Shown here in pieces: positions 38,131 to 47,529 of a stretch of 64,000 nt of DNA (within the stretch, counting starts at the first letter, position 1; each line of letters opens with the position of its first letter). Source of the DNA: Aidingimonas lacisalsi. GTDB lineage: Bacteria; Pseudomonadota; Gammaproteobacteria; Pseudomonadales; Halomonadaceae. The stretch lies in NCBI RefSeq assembly GCF_008079445.1, contig NZ_VRYH01000004.1, positions 124,001 through 188,000 of the forward strand. Reading direction: 5' to 3'. The notes under the pieces were generated by a model that was not told the origin of the DNA, did no database searches, and saw only the letters and a list, made by a program, of their open reading frames with translations. The position numbers and the translations under genes are program-made.

Positions 38131-38610
38131 TCATTGGTAACCGTGTCCGGTTCCACTATGGTTATCGTCCCGTTGTCGACGTGCCTGCATGTTGGCGCTC
38201 ATCTCATCGTTGAAGCGCATTTCACGGCGATGCTGGGCCTGTCGTTCACGGGCTTCTCTACGTGACACCAAGGTGTCATAGGATGACAGCGTGCGTTGTT
38301 TCTGCTGCCATTGTTGTTGACTTTTGGTAACGCGCTGCTTCTGTTGTGCCAGTGTTTGCTTGGCACGTCCGATTGCCGCGTCGAGTGAATGCAGAAACTG
38401 TTGATAATTCTGCATGCTGGCCGGGTCGATGCCGCTATGCATGGCGCTTTGCAGGCGACGTGCATATTCCAGCCGGTAGCCCTCCAGCGTGTCGATCTGC
38501 GCCCTTGCTTGCTGTTGTGACTGGCGTTCGTCAGCGAGAGCTTTCGCGGCGTTGTCACGAGCGTCACGGGCGAGCTCGACCAGAGTGTCCAGAGGCGTTT
38601 GATCCGTCAT
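38131..38610 (-). CDS. fliJ: Flagellar export protein FliJ
   Basis: A 159-residue coiled-coil protein that couples the FliI ATPase to the export gate. It is almost entirely helical and rich in Gln, Arg and Glu ([40 protein letters not shown]). The sequence is weakly conserved, so order after fliI supports the call. Its ATG overlaps the fliI stop (ATGA), which indicates coupled translation. A 75-base gap follows before fliK. Confidence 0.92.
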   Translation of the reverse strand: MTDQTPLDTLVELARDARDNAAKALADERQSQQQARAQIDTLEGYRLEYARRLQSAMHSGIDPASMQNYQQFLHSLDAAIGRAKQTLAQQKQRVTKSQQQWQQKQRTLSSYDTLVSRREARERQAQHRREMRFNDEMSANMQARRQRDDNHSGTGHGYQ

Positions 38611-40001
38611 CGGTTACCTCCCATCAACGCAGCCATGGATTGCTGTGATGCGGCTATGTCGGCACGCTCATGCATGCCCTGTTGCAGGAAACGTTCGAGC
38701 TGCGGATACATTTGCACGGCTTGGTCCAGTTCCGGGTCATGCCCGGGGCTATAGGCGCCGACACTGATCAGGTCTCGATTGCGCTGGTAGCGCGACACAA
38801 GTTGTTTGAACTGTTGCGCTTGCCGTTGTTGATCGCCATGAGTGATCGCGTTCATGGCGCGACTGATCGATGCCTCGATATCGATCGCCGGGTAGTGCCC
38901 AGCTTCGGCGAGTTCACGAGATAGCACGATGTGACCATCGAGAATGGCTCGTGCGGAATCGGCAATGGGATCCTGCTGATCGTCACCTTCGGTGAGCACC
39001 GTATAGAAGGCGGTGATGGAGCCACCGCCGCGCTTGCCATTACCCGCACGCTCAACGAGATTGGGCAGTTTGGCGAACACCGAGGGGGGATACCCTTTGG
39101 TGGCCGGCGGCTCACCGATCGCCAGGGCGATTTCACGCTGAGCCATGGCATAGCGAGTCAATGAATCCATGATCAGGAGCACATTGCATCCTGCATCGCG
39201 ATAATCTTCAGCCAGACGTGTGGCGTAGGACGCGCCTTGCAATCGTTGCAAGGGGGAGGTGTCAGCCGGTGCTGCGACGACCACGGCCCGTTTGCGGCCT
39301 TCGTCACCCAGGATGTTGTCGATGAAGTCCTGAACTTCACGGCCACGCTCGCCAATCAGCCCGACCACGATGACATCGGCTTGTGTGTAGCGTGCCATCA
39401 TGCCCAAGAGAACGGATTTCCCGACCCCTGAGCCGGCAAACAGCCCCATACGCTGGCCGCGACCGACGCAGAGCAAGGCGTTGATGGCACGAATGCCGAC
39501 ATCGATCTGTGTCTCGATCGGTGCTCGGTTCAACGGGTTCAGGGGGGCGGTGGACAATGGGGCATGCGGGGCGTCACCCAGCGGTTGCTGATCATCCAAG
39601 GGGCGGCCATTCCCATCCACGACGCGGCCCAGTAGGGTGTTCCCCAGCGGGAATCGCCGTGCGCTGCTGGCTTCTCCATCGCCCAGTGGAAAAACCCGTG
39701 CCCCAGGGGTCAAGCCGCTCAGTTCAGCCAAAGGCATGAGAAATATCTTTTCACCGGCGAAGCCAACGACCTCGGCTTCAGCAACATTGTCGCCGTGCAG
39801 GCCGTTATCGGGGTGCAGTTCGATATGGCAGGCACTGCCCACAGCCACTTGCAGGCCGACGGCTTCCAGTACCAATCCGGTTGCCCGAATGATTCGCCCA
39901 CTGGCACGGTAGTGCGGCATCCGTTCGATACGCTTCCCGACACGTTGCAGGGTTTGTTGCCAGTGGTCGTGGTGTGGATTGGTGATCGAAGCCAGTGTCA
40001 T
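38607..40001 (-). CDS. fliI: Flagellum-specific ATP synthase FliI
   Basis: A 464-residue hexameric ATPase that energises flagellar export, related to F1 beta. Walker A is [37 protein letters not shown] and the Walker B region [20 protein letters not shown] follow, then [20 protein letters not shown]. The N-terminal domain ([20 protein letters not shown]) is the F1-like barrel. The start (40001) overlaps the fliH stop, and the stop overlaps fliJ, both by 4 bases. FliH, its regulator, is directly upstream. Confidence 0.97.
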   Translation of the reverse strand: MTLASITNPHHDHWQQTLQRVGKRIERMPHYRASGRIIRATGLVLEAVGLQVAVGSACHIELHPDNGLHGDNVAEAEVVGFAGEKIFLMPLAELSGLTPGARVFPLGDGEASSARRFPLGNTLLGRVVDGNGRPLDDQQPLGDAPHAPLSTAPLNPLNRAPIETQIDVGIRAINALLCVGRGQRMGLFAGSGVGKSVLLGMMARYTQADVIVVGLIGERGREVQDFIDNILGDEGRKRAVVVAAPADTSPLQRLQGASYATRLAEDYRDAGCNVLLIMDSLTRYAMAQREIALAIGEPPATKGYPPSVFAKLPNLVERAGNGKRGGGSITAFYTVLTEGDDQQDPIADSARAILDGHIVLSRELAEAGHYPAIDIEASISRAMNAITHGDQQRQAQQFKQLVSRYQRNRDLISVGAYSPGHDPELDQAVQMYPQLERFLQQGMHERADIAASQQSMAALMGGNR

Positions 40002-40744
40002 GAGTCATCATCCCCGGCAGTCGGCCGTATTGTCTGATGGCGACGACGGACTTGACGAGTCACCGACTGCCAACGCTCTTCCCAGGTGGCATCGAGTTCT
40101 CCACTGGCACTGGTAGCACGGCAGCCTCCTCGTTGTATCTGATCGTCGGGCTGTAGCTGCCACCCGGCTGCGTCGAGTTCGTCGCCCAGGTGTTCTTTGA
40201 CCAGAGCGAGATCTTCCGGGTGTAACCACAGGCGTGGTTTACCGGAAAGGCTGGGTTCGACATGGAGTAGTTCGCGTACCAATTCCAGTACATGGTCGTG
40301 GGATGCCGTCAGCGCATCGCCTGCCAACTGGCGGCCGGTTGACAGTGCCAGTGTGACAAGTTCATCGGCGATATCTTCATCGAGTCGTTCCAGTGCCTGT
40401 GAAAAGCGCTGGGCCAGCGGTATCAGAGGTTGCACCGTTTCCTGTGTCCGCGTCTGCATCGTTGTCTCGGCGGCGATACGTCCTTCCTCTTCGCCCTTGG
40501 TATAGCCGGCTGCGTATCCTTCGTCATAGCCCGCCTGATAGCCCTCTTTGCGCGCTTCTTCACGGGCGTGTTCACGTATCGCTTCATATTCGGCATTACG
40601 CTTGTAAGCCTGTTGGCGAATGGCCTCACGGCGCTGTCGTTCCTGCTCTTGACGTTCACGCTGCGGCCGCCCCAGCTCGTCCATTTGCCAGCGCCGCCAT
40701 TGGTTGCCCGTAGAGTGGGGGCGGGAGAAGTGCGGATCAGACAT
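39998..40744 (-). CDS. fliH: Flagellar assembly protein FliH
   Basis: A 248-residue regulator of FliI. The N-terminal third is a charged coiled coil with Glu/Arg-rich repeats ([20 protein letters not shown]). A glycine-repeat stretch, [20 protein letters not shown], gives the GxxxG pattern typical of FliH. The C-terminal domain has [20 protein letters not shown] and [20 protein letters not shown]. It overlaps fliG by 8 bases at its start and fliI by 4 at its end. Confidence 0.95.
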   Translation of the reverse strand: MSDPHFSRPHSTGNQWRRWQMDELGRPQRERQEQERQRREAIRQQAYKRNAEYEAIREHAREEARKEGYQAGYDEGYAAGYTKGEEEGRIAAETTMQTRTQETVQPLIPLAQRFSQALERLDEDIADELVTLALSTGRQLAGDALTASHDHVLELVRELLHVEPSLSGKPRLWLHPEDLALVKEHLGDELDAAGWQLQPDDQIQRGGCRATSASGELDATWEERWQSVTRQVRRRHQTIRPTAGDDDS

Positions 40745-41747
40745 AGGTGTCGTCTCCTCCGCTCAGCACGATCTCTCCGCTATCGGCGAGACGCCTTACG
40801 ACCTGCAGAATGGCCTTTTGCTCGTTTTCGACTTGCGAGACACGGATCGGTCCACGTCCCTCCATGTCTTCCTGCAACAGTTGTGCAGCCCTTTGCGACA
40901 TGTTGCGCATGAACTTTTCCATCAACGCATCGGGTGCTCCCTTGAGTGCCAGGACCAGCGAATTGGTATCGACTTCCTTGAGCACCAGTTGAATGCTGCG
41001 ATCGTCGAGGTCGAGCAGGTTCTCGAACAGGAACATTTCGTCGATGATCTTTTGTGCCAGGTCTTCGCTGTGTGCCCGTACCGTGTCGATGACCTCCTCT
41101 TCCTGACTGGAATTCATCAAGTTGAGTATCTCGGCGGCGGTACGAACGCCCCCCATCTTGCTGCGCTTGAGGTTCTGTCCGTCCAGCATGCCGCTGAGGA
41201 CTTCGGTCAGTTCTTGCAGGGCGGCAGGCTGAACGCCACTGAAGGTGGCGATGCGAAGCACGACGTCATCACGCAGGCTTTCGTCGAACAGTTCGATGAT
41301 GTCAGCGGCCTGATTACGCTCCAGGTGAACGAGGATGGTCGCGATGATCTGGGGATGCTCGTCACGGATCATCTCCGACACGATCGACGCTTCCATCAGG
41401 TTGAGCGCATCGATGCCCGAGCCGGTGCCGGTGGTCTCGAGGATGTCCTCGATCAGGCTGGATGCTCGTTCGTTGCCCAATGCCTTGGTGAGTACCGAGC
41501 GAATATGGTCGCTGGAGTGCAGGTTGACCGCGGTGAATTGCTGAGCCTCGTCGTGAAACTCGTTGAGGACCTGGTGCATTTCCTGGTGCGAGACCTGATC
41601 CAGGGTTGCCATCTCCTGACTGATATCCTGTACCTCCTTGGGTGAAAGGTACTTGAAGACTTCGGCGGCACTATCTTCGTCCAGAGCCAGCAGTAGAATG
41701 GCGCTACGGCGAGCATTGGACATTTTCTTAGTGGCAAAGTTAGTCAT
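40737..41747 (-). CDS. fliG: Flagellar motor switch protein FliG
   Basis: A 336-residue rotor protein that contacts the stators and links FliF to FliM. The N-terminal FliF-binding region has [20 protein letters not shown], the middle has [20 protein letters not shown], and the C-terminal torque helix has [20 protein letters not shown] with the conserved charged residues and [13 protein letters not shown]. It overlaps fliF by 8 bases and fliH by 8 bases, so this block is probably one transcript. Confidence 0.97.
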   Translation of the reverse strand: MTNFATKKMSNARRSAILLLALDEDSAAEVFKYLSPKEVQDISQEMATLDQVSHQEMHQVLNEFHDEAQQFTAVNLHSSDHIRSVLTKALGNERASSLIEDILETTGTGSGIDALNLMEASIVSEMIRDEHPQIIATILVHLERNQAADIIELFDESLRDDVVLRIATFSGVQPAALQELTEVLSGMLDGQNLKRSKMGGVRTAAEILNLMNSSQEEEVIDTVRAHSEDLAQKIIDEMFLFENLLDLDDRSIQLVLKEVDTNSLVLALKGAPDALMEKFMRNMSQRAAQLLQEDMEGRGPIRVSQVENEQKAILQVVRRLADSGEIVLSGGDDTYV

Positions 41748-43515
41748 CTTGATTAATCCAGCTGCGCACGATCATGGCAATCAGGCGAGGATCCTCTTGG
41801 GCAATCTCACGCACATCCTTGAGGCTCTGTTCATAATCAGCGGGTTGCGGTCCTTTGCGTGGAGGCGGTGTATAGGCCGCAGGCTCGCTGACTTCGGCGC
41901 TTTCCGCGTTTTCTTCGCGCTCGCTGTCATCGCCGATGGCCCGGGTGCCCCCGCCGGCCACGACCGGCTGGTCGGTATAGCGGCGAATGAAGGGCCGCAG
42001 AATCAGCCAATACAGCATCAGGGCGGCGAAGGCGACCAGCAGATAGCGGCCGAGTGCCATGGCCAAGCTCTGCACGTCAGGTGATTGCCACCACGCACGG
42101 GCAACCTGTTCGCTATCGTCCTCCGTGAACGGGCTGTTGACGACCTCGATCTGGTCGCCGCGTGCGGTGGAGAATCCCATTGCCTGGCGGATCAAGCCGC
42201 GAATCTGATTCATCTGTTCGTCGTCAATGGGAGTCGGTTCAACCTCGCCATCGTCGTTGACGCTTTCCTGGTAATCGACGACTACGGCAACGGATAGCCG
42301 GTCGATCTGGCCGCGACGGTACTGAATGTGCTCGACGTTGCGGTCCACTTCGTAGTTGACGACACGGTCGTATTGGCTACGGCCGGGCGTTTCGTTGTCT
42401 TCCGCATCCGCGTCGGCGCCTTCATCGTCACCGGCCCCCTGGTCTTCGTCGCCTTCTTGTTCATCGCCATCCTGGGCGTCGGAAGGTGTCTGGATGGGAG
42501 AGGCGGCCGTTCCGGGGGGCGTGTTCGAGAGCGCACCGGGCACCCCGAGTGCCAATGCATCTCCGCCATCGTAGGAGGCACTTTCCTGGGCGCTGCGGAT
42601 GGCGGCTTCATTCGGCGCCTGGTTGGGCTCGAAGTGTTCTCGGGTTTCCTCGCGGCGGGAAAAGTCCACTTGTGCGGCAACTTGCGCACGTACGTTGTCG
42701 CGCCCCAGGATCGGGGTGAGGATGTTTTCGATTCTCTGTCGGTAAGAGCGTTCGATTTCATCGATATAGCTCAACTGGGTACCGTCGAGATCGCTGTTGC
42801 CATTGTCGGGTTTTGACAGCAGGTTGCCTCGCTGGTCGACGACGCTGACGTCTTCCGCTGCCAGTTCCGGCACACTGCTGGAGACCATGTGAATGACGGA
42901 GTTGACCTGGCCTTCCCCCAGTGTGCGACCGCCATGGAGCGTCAACACGACAGAGGCCTTCGCCGGTTCCTCCTCGCGAACGAAAACCGATGGCTTGGCC
43001 ATCGCGAGGTGGACACGGGCGCGAGATACCGGGCCGAGCGCCTCTATCGATTGAGCCAGCTCTCCCTCGAGTCCGCGCTGATAGTTGACGTGTTCCGTGA
43101 ACTGGCTGACGCCGAACGCCTGGTTGTCCATGATCTCGAAGCCAACGTTGCCACCTTCCGGCAACCCTTGCTGAGCGAGCTGCAAGCGTAGTGTATGCAC
43201 TTGATCACCAGGCACGAGCAGGGTGCTGCCACCGTTGCTGAACCGGTAAGGAATTTCCCGCTGATCGAGTTCATCGATGATCTGGCCGCCATCCGAATCC
43301 GCAAGGTTGCTGTAAAGGACGCGGTAATTGGGGCTTTGAGCCCAGAGTAGTAGGGCGATGACGAGGGCGATGACGGCAGCCGCCACGATCAGTAGTGGCA
43401 ACAGAGGGTTGCCACGAAGCTGCCCGAGCAGGCGTGTGAACGCTTGCCGGCTATCGTTGGTTTGATTCGACGAGCTCCTGGTCGTCGTCTCGTTAGCCGA
43501 GGCGGCGTTACTCAT
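41740..43515 (-). CDS. fliF: Flagellar MS-ring protein FliF
   Basis: A 591-residue membrane ring protein. The N-terminal transmembrane helix ([18 protein letters not shown], about 38-60) is followed by ring-building motifs including [20 protein letters not shown] and [21 protein letters not shown] long acidic loop (about 335-385, rich in Asp, Glu and Gly) lies in the periplasmic part, then a second membrane helix near 485-508. The C-terminal FliG-binding peptide ends in [11 protein letters not shown]. It is the first gene of the leftward fli run, with CAAAGGAGGGG upstream of ATG 43515. The 289-base gap to fliE should carry both promoters, which I could not fix. Confidence 0.96.
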   Translation of the reverse strand: MSNAASANETTTRSSSNQTNDSRQAFTRLLGQLRGNPLLPLLIVAAAVIALVIALLLWAQSPNYRVLYSNLADSDGGQIIDELDQREIPYRFSNGGSTLLVPGDQVHTLRLQLAQQGLPEGGNVGFEIMDNQAFGVSQFTEHVNYQRGLEGELAQSIEALGPVSRARVHLAMAKPSVFVREEEPAKASVVLTLHGGRTLGEGQVNSVIHMVSSSVPELAAEDVSVVDQRGNLLSKPDNGNSDLDGTQLSYIDEIERSYRQRIENILTPILGRDNVRAQVAAQVDFSRREETREHFEPNQAPNEAAIRSAQESASYDGGDALALGVPGALSNTPPGTAASPIQTPSDAQDGDEQEGDEDQGAGDDEGADADAEDNETPGRSQYDRVVNYEVDRNVEHIQYRRGQIDRLSVAVVVDYQESVNDDGEVEPTPIDDEQMNQIRGLIRQAMGFSTARGDQIEVVNSPFTEDDSEQVARAWWQSPDVQSLAMALGRYLLVAFAALMLYWLILRPFIRRYTDQPVVAGGGTRAIGDDSEREENAESAEVSEPAAYTPPPRKGPQPADYEQSLKDVREIAQEDPRLIAMIVRSWINQDD

Positions 43516-43804
43516 TCTCCCCTCCTTTGGCCGAGGGGACGGTTACAGGACTCATTACGGCTCTTGGCTCCACAATCCATCGACTCAGCAATCTCATTGG
43601 CTCCACGATCCAGGGACGCCTTGCGTTGCGTATCTCGCTGCCGCTTGACACTTCGACGGGCGGACGAGTGATGGACGCTATTATGAGCGAGCATGAACAG
43701 GGTAAAGGGAAGAAAAGCCGACGTTTTAGGCGGCAATTGGTTGCTTGGCTATGATTCAGACTTGTTAGGCTTGCTGGCATCCGATACGAGCGCAGGAGTT
43801 GGGT

Positions 43805-44134
43805 ATGAGTGCCACTGCCATTCAGGAGACGCTGGCGCAAATGCAATCGCTGGCCAGCCAGGCATCGATGTCGCCAGAAAAAGGACAGCAAGTCGCGACG
43901 ACGGTAGGTGAGAAGGGATTCGCCGACGAATTGCAAGCGTCGATCGAGCGCATCAATGAGCTCAAGCAATCCGCCAAGAGCCAGGAGCGTGCTTTTCAGG
44001 CCGGTGATCCCGATGTTGCGCTCAATGATGTCATGATCGACAAGCAGAAGGCGAGCGTGGCATTCGAAATGGGGGTTCAGGTCAGAAACCGGCTGGTGAC
44101 GGCTTACAAGGATGTCATGAATATGCAGGTTTGA
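43805..44134 (+). CDS. fliE: Flagellar hook-basal body complex protein FliE
   Basis: A 109-residue MS-ring/rod junction protein. The C-terminal half is the conserved part: DVALNDVMIDKQKASVAFEM, then GVQVRNRLVTAYKDVMNMQV. I choose ATG 43805, with AGGAG 6 bases upstream; an in-frame TTG at 43799 is less likely. It is divergent from fliF, the same arrangement as in E. coli. It is convergent with ansA, whose end lies 3 bases away. Confidence 0.95.
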   Translation: MSATAIQETLAQMQSLASQASMSPEKGQQVATTVGEKGFADELQASIERINELKQSAKSQERAFQAGDPDVALNDVMIDKQKASVAFEMGVQVRNRLVTAYKDVMNMQV

Positions 44135-44137
44135 TGG

Positions 44138-45208
44138 CTAACGCTCTCCGACAAGAGAGGTGAGAAAGAGCCGTCTCCGTTCCTTGTCGCCGATAGGTTG
44201 TGCAAGCAGGTGAAACAGTTTCGTCATGGCCGCTTCCGGCGTCATGTCGCCACCTGATAGCACATCGGCAGTCGTCAATCCTTGGCTGGCTGCATACGTA
44301 CCCATGGATATCTCGCCTTGTGGGCACTGACTGATAGCTGCGATCAGTACTCCGGCTTGCGAGGCATTGGCGAGCACATCCGTCAGTTGCGGGTCGTCGG
44401 GCATATTGCCGCCGCCCCAGATCTCCAGCAGTACCCCGCGGACATGATCGTTGGTTAACCATTGCCGTAGTAGTGCAGCGTCAAACCCTGGCCAGAGAAC
44501 GACTCTGATAACCGATGACGGGTGCATGCCGCGGTAATTCGCGAGTTCGAAGTCTGGAGAGCGTTGTCGTGTCATCTGGCACGCGGCGGATGTTAGCCGT
44601 GGCTGATAGTCGACGATGTCCCCGATGACGGAGAAATTGGGGCTGTCGAAGGCATCATGGGCCGTTGTATGGCATTTTCGGGTGCGTGAGCCACGCATCA
44701 GCTTGCCGGCGAAGCAAATGGCCACTTCTCGCAATTGACGGCAAGCCGCGAAGCGTAGTGCCGCTTCGACATTCTCGAGTGCATCGCTTCCCTGGTGTGC
44801 AAGAGGCGTCATGGCTCCGGTTAGAATGATTGGTAGGTCGATTCCCGACAGTTGGTAGGACAGGCTGCTGGCCGTCCAGGCGAGTGTGTCGGTGCCGTGC
44901 AGGATCACGATGCCGGCATAGTCCGCATGATACGCGGCAACCATACCGGCAAGCATTTGCCAGTCTGCGGGGTTGGCGGCACTGGAGTCTATCGGCGCGT
45001 GAGTTTCCGTCATGTCGAAAGCCGGCAAGGTATCCAGGCGCTCGGCGGCAAGGTGTTCCAGGGCGGCGCATAACTGCGCTTCGAACCCTCGAGACGGTTC
45101 CAGGCCATGGTCGCCGGCGATCATCCCAATCGTGCCGCCGCTATAGATGATAAGCACCTTGTCGGCTCGTCGAGTGTCGTTACCCCTTGCGTGCGAGTTG
45201 TTGGACAT
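44138..45208 (-). CDS. ansA: Cytoplasmic (type I) L-asparaginase
   Basis: A 356-residue asparaginase without a signal peptide, so probably the cytoplasmic low-affinity type that hydrolyses asparagine to aspartate and ammonia. The catalytic Thr motifs are LIIYSGGTIGM near the N-terminus and ILHGTDTLAWTASSLSY. The start at ATG 45208 gives MSNNSHARGN; a GTG at 45253 inside flaG is possible but has no ribosome-binding site. It begins 7 bases after the flaG stop on the same strand. Because a sigma-28-type promoter precedes flaG, it may be co-expressed with late flagellar genes. Confidence 0.92.
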   Translation of the reverse strand: MSNNSHARGNDTRRADKVLIIYSGGTIGMIAGDHGLEPSRGFEAQLCAALEHLAAERLDTLPAFDMTETHAPIDSSAANPADWQMLAGMVAAYHADYAGIVILHGTDTLAWTASSLSYQLSGIDLPIILTGAMTPLAHQGSDALENVEAALRFAACRQLREVAICFAGKLMRGSRTRKCHTTAHDAFDSPNFSVIGDIVDYQPRLTSAACQMTRQRSPDFELANYRGMHPSSVIRVVLWPGFDAALLRQWLTNDHVRGVLLEIWGGGNMPDDPQLTDVLANASQAGVLIAAISQCPQGEISMGTYAASQGLTTADVLSGGDMTPEAAMTKLFHLLAQPIGDKERRRLFLTSLVGER

Positions 45209-45215
45209 GCGGGGA

Positions 45216-45581
45216 TCAGGCCTCCAGGTCGATAAGACGCCCTTGCATTTCACTCAATGATTCGGCAATGCGCAAGATCTCTTCCCGCGGGATCTGTCGG
45301 ATGACTTCGCCGCTGTCCCGGTCGATCACTTTGGCTACCGTACGGTTTTCATAGCTGTTGATGTCGAACTCGATACGGTACGGACGCATGGCTTCATTGA
45401 TGCGGGATAATGGCATGCTCAGTTCGCCCAGCGTTGGAGTGGGGGCAACGCCGGGGTCGCCCTCGTGCTGCGGAGGTGTGGAGCCCGACTGCCTGTTGAG
45501 CTGGGCCAGCAACGTGTCCAGACGCTGCTGGGCGGTGAGAGCATGCGCTCCTTGGCTCGGTTCGTTGACCTGGTCGCTCAT
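45216..45581 (-). CDS. flaG: FlaG family flagellar protein
   Basis: A 121-residue protein with a low-complexity N-terminal half and a C-terminal FlaG domain (about 60-120): YRIEFDINSYENRTVAKVID, DRDSGEVIRQIPREEILRIA and EMQGRLIDLEA. FlaG proteins affect filament length and hook-associated functions in polar flagellates; their mechanism is not settled. AGGAATTCCTC directly precedes ATG 45581. A sigma-28-type promoter lies about 54-80 bases upstream of the ATG. It is followed by ansA with a 7-base gap. The filament genes flaG usually accompanies (fliC, fliD) are not in this window. Confidence 0.85.
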   Translation of the reverse strand: MSDQVNEPSQGAHALTAQQRLDTLLAQLNRQSGSTPPQHEGDPGVAPTPTLGELSMPLSRINEAMRPYRIEFDINSYENRTVAKVIDRDSGEVIRQIPREEILRIAESLSEMQGRLIDLEA

Positions 45582-45634
45582 GAGGAATTCCTCGCTTTCC
45601 TTGTCGCTTCTTGATGAGAATGCCGTTATAGCGT

Positions 45635-45661
45635 CTATCGACAGGACGCGGGAAAGCTTGA
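45635..45661 (-). promoter_or_regulatory. Sigma-28 (FliA)-type promoter of flaG-ansA
   Basis: On the minus strand TCAAGCTT and GTCGATAG are separated by exactly 11 bases, closely matching the flgK promoter in this window. It lies in the 117-base folD-flaG gap. Transcription would start about 45 bases before the flaG ATG. Confidence 0.75.
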
Positions 45662-45698
45662 GAGAAACTCAACATCGGCAGAGGCGGATGCCCGAGGG

Positions 45699-46562
45699 TC
45701 AAGTGCCTGTATTGTCATGCAGCTCGGCAGCGAAGAGCGTGTTTTCGAGTAACGAGGCCACCGTCATCGGGCCGACGCCTCCCGGCACCGGTGTGATATG
45801 ACTGGCACGCGCCGATGCACCCTCGAAGTCGATATCGCCGACCAAGTAACCTTCCTCGTTGCGGTTGATCCCGACATCGATAACGATGGCGCCAGGCTTG
45901 ACCCAATCACTGTTGACGATACCGGGCTTGCCGACGGCAACCACCAGCAGGTCGGCACGTCGGACATGGGATGCCAGGTCTTCGGTAAAGCGATGACAGA
46001 CCGTCGTCGTCGCTCCGGCGAGCATCAATTCCAGAGCCATGGGTCTACCGACGATGTTCGAAGCGCCAACGATGGTGGCATCCAAACCGCGCACTGGCAG
46101 GTCGCTCTCCTGTAGTAACGTTATTACGCCTTTCGGTGTACAGGGACGAAGAATCGGCAGGCGCTGTGCCAGCCGTCCGAGATTGTAGGGGTGGAAGCCG
46201 TCGACGTCCTTGCCGGGTTGTATGCGTTCCAGGAGAGGGCGCTCATCCAGGTGTGCGGGCAACGGCAGTTGCAGAAGTATGCCGTCGACTGCGGGGTCGT
46301 CGTTCAGTTCATCGATCAATGTTTCCAGCGCATGCTGACTGACATCCGGGGATAGCGTGTGTCGCATCGAGAGTATGCCGGCCTCTTCGCAGGCGCGGTG
46401 TTTGTTGCGTACATAGACTGCGGACGCAGGATCGTCTCCCACGAGGATGACGGCAAGGCCCGGGCGGCGGGTTCCCGCCTCGCGACGAATGGTGACCTGA
46501 CGGGCAACCTGTTGGCGGATATGCGCAGAAATCGCCTTGCCATCGATAAGTCGTGCGGTCAT
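45699..46562 (-). CDS. folD: Bifunctional methylenetetrahydrofolate dehydrogenase / methenyl-THF cyclohydrolase
   Basis: A 287-residue protein (E. coli 288) that interconverts methylene-, methenyl- and formyl-tetrahydrofolate with NADP. Catalytic and binding motifs are [20 protein letters not shown] (with YVRNK), [31 protein letters not shown], the dinucleotide loop [20 protein letters not shown] and [20 protein letters not shown]. The start at ATG 46562 has GGGGAGA about 5 bases upstream and gives [12 protein letters not shown]. The frame is open far upstream, but that part runs antisense through the tRNA-Pro gene and is not family-like. Confidence 0.97.
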   Translation of the reverse strand: MTARLIDGKAISAHIRQQVARQVTIRREAGTRRPGLAVILVGDDPASAVYVRNKHRACEEAGILSMRHTLSPDVSQHALETLIDELNDDPAVDGILLQLPLPAHLDERPLLERIQPGKDVDGFHPYNLGRLAQRLPILRPCTPKGVITLLQESDLPVRGLDATIVGASNIVGRPMALELMLAGATTTVCHRFTEDLASHVRRADLLVVAVGKPGIVNSDWVKPGAIVIDVGINRNEEGYLVGDIDFEGASARASHITPVPGGVGPMTVASLLENTLFAAELHDNTGT

Positions 46563-46658
46563 CAATGTCTCCCCGGAAGCGGATGTCAAAAGAGGGTGAA
46601 TTTTCGCACGTGCAGGCCTCATAGCAAAGCCAAAGTCAGTGATGACATCGCTAAAGAC

Positions 46659-46686
46659 TTGACCGATGGGAAAACATACGTAGAAT
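46659..46686 (+). promoter_or_regulatory. Sigma-70 promoter of the tRNA operon
   Basis: TTGACC and TAGAAT are separated by 16 bases. A GC-rich ACGCCTCGC discriminator follows the -10 box, typical of stable-RNA promoters under stringent control. tRNA-Pro begins about 47 bases after the expected start point. Confidence 0.75.
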
Positions 46687-46739
46687 ACGCCTCGCATTGG
46701 CGAGCCTGCGGTAGCGGTAACGAGGCCGTGCAATGTGCA

Positions 46740-46816
46740 CGGGGTGTAGCGCAGTCTGGTAGCGCGCCTGCTTTGGGAGCAGGATGTCGGGGGTTCAAAT
46801 CCCTCCACCCCGACCA
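46740..46816 (+). tRNA. tRNA-Pro (anticodon TGG)
   Basis: A 77-base cloverleaf. The acceptor CGGGGTG pairs with CACCCCG, the anticodon arm is CCTGC-TTTGGGA-GCAGG, and the T-loop is TTCAAAT. The CCA end is encoded. The first gene of a four-gene tRNA run. Confidence 0.95.
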
Positions 46817-46884
46817 CAACATGTTGATTTGGTTGGCATGTTGGTCGTGTGAATGTTGCTTGCAGGATCCTTGAGCAGTAATAT

Positions 46885-46961
46885 GCGCCCATAGCTCAAC
46901 CGGATAGAGCAACGGCCTTCTAAGCCGTAGGTTGCAGGTTCAAGTCCTGCTGGGCGCGCCA
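46885..46961 (+). tRNA. tRNA-Arg (anticodon TCT)
   Basis: A 77-base cloverleaf. The acceptor GCGCCCA pairs with TGGGCGC, the anticodon arm is ACGGC-CTTCTAA-GCCGT, and the T-loop is TTCAAGT. The CCA end is encoded. It reads AGA, a codon expected to be rare at this GC content. Confidence 0.95.
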
Positions 46962-47020
46962 GTTGCCTGGCTGGACATATCCTGCTTGGCCAGATGACTA
47001 TGAAGCCCGAGTTCGGTAGT

Positions 47021-47096
47021 GGTGGATGTAGCTCAGTGGTAGAGCCCCGGATTGTGGCTCCGGTGGTCGTGGGTTCGATCCCCATCATCCACCCCA
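47021..47096 (+). tRNA. tRNA-His (anticodon GTG), copy 1
   Basis: A 76-base cloverleaf with the His-specific extra G at the 5' end opposite C73: G-GTGGATG pairs with CATCCAC-C. The anticodon loop is TTGTGGC, and the CCA end is encoded. Identical to the second copy 180 bases downstream. Confidence 0.95.
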
Positions 47097-47200
47097 CTTC
47101 GCGACTCGTGTTCTGTCATCGGTACTTTATCGATGGTAAGGCGTCATTGATGGTTTCGGTCGATATGTCCGTTCCCTGGCCCGTTACCGTTATTCTTCGT

Positions 47201-47276
47201 GGTGGATGTAGCTCAGTGGTAGAGCCCCGGATTGTGGCTCCGGTGGTCGTGGGTTCGATCCCCATCATCCACCCCA
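47201..47276 (+). tRNA. tRNA-His (anticodon GTG), copy 2
   Basis: Base-for-base identical to copy 1 over 76 bases and exactly 180 bases downstream of it. The 104 bases between copies are not repeated after the second copy, so the duplication is confined to the gene. The CCA end is encoded. Confidence 0.95.
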
Positions 47277-47396
47277 ATTGCGAAGACCCTCCTGTCATGG
47301 CCGTTCCTGCTAGCAGATTGCCCGGTGGTACGCGCTGGGTGTGGTCTGTCCGAATCGCCTGAGGCACTGCCATGAAGTAAAAATTGGCGTCTTACG

Positions 47397-47425
47397 GTTG
47401 TAATGTCACGCGATACACCCCATTT
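47397..47425 (+). promoter_or_regulatory. Sigma-32-like heat-shock promoter of tig
   Basis: GTTGTAA and CCCCATTT are separated by 14 bases, against the sigma-32 consensus CTTGAAA / CCCCATNT. The -10 box is perfect and the -35 box has 5 of 7. It lies about 105 bases before tig. I see no gene in the 253-base gap after the second tRNA-His. Confidence 0.65.
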
Positions 47426-47529
47426 TCTTCTCATGGCGCGCTTGCCAGCGCGGTGCGGGGTTCTTAAAATTGCCCCTTTGATTCTTTCAACGCATTCACT
47501 GGAACGCCCCAGTCGGTAGAGGACTATTC

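Noticed and set aside
43516-43804. Possible small gene in the fliF-fliE gap
   Set aside because: The open frames there are short, lack ribosome-binding sites and resemble nothing. The gap more likely holds the two divergent promoters.
46563-46892. Upstream in-frame extension of folD
   Set aside because: It runs antisense across the tRNA-Pro gene and its promoter region, has no FolD similarity, and ATG 46562 has a good ribosome-binding site and the right length.
47021-47276. Repeat-spacer pattern resembling a CRISPR array
   Set aside because: Only two copies occur, each 76 bases and a complete tRNA-His cloverleaf.
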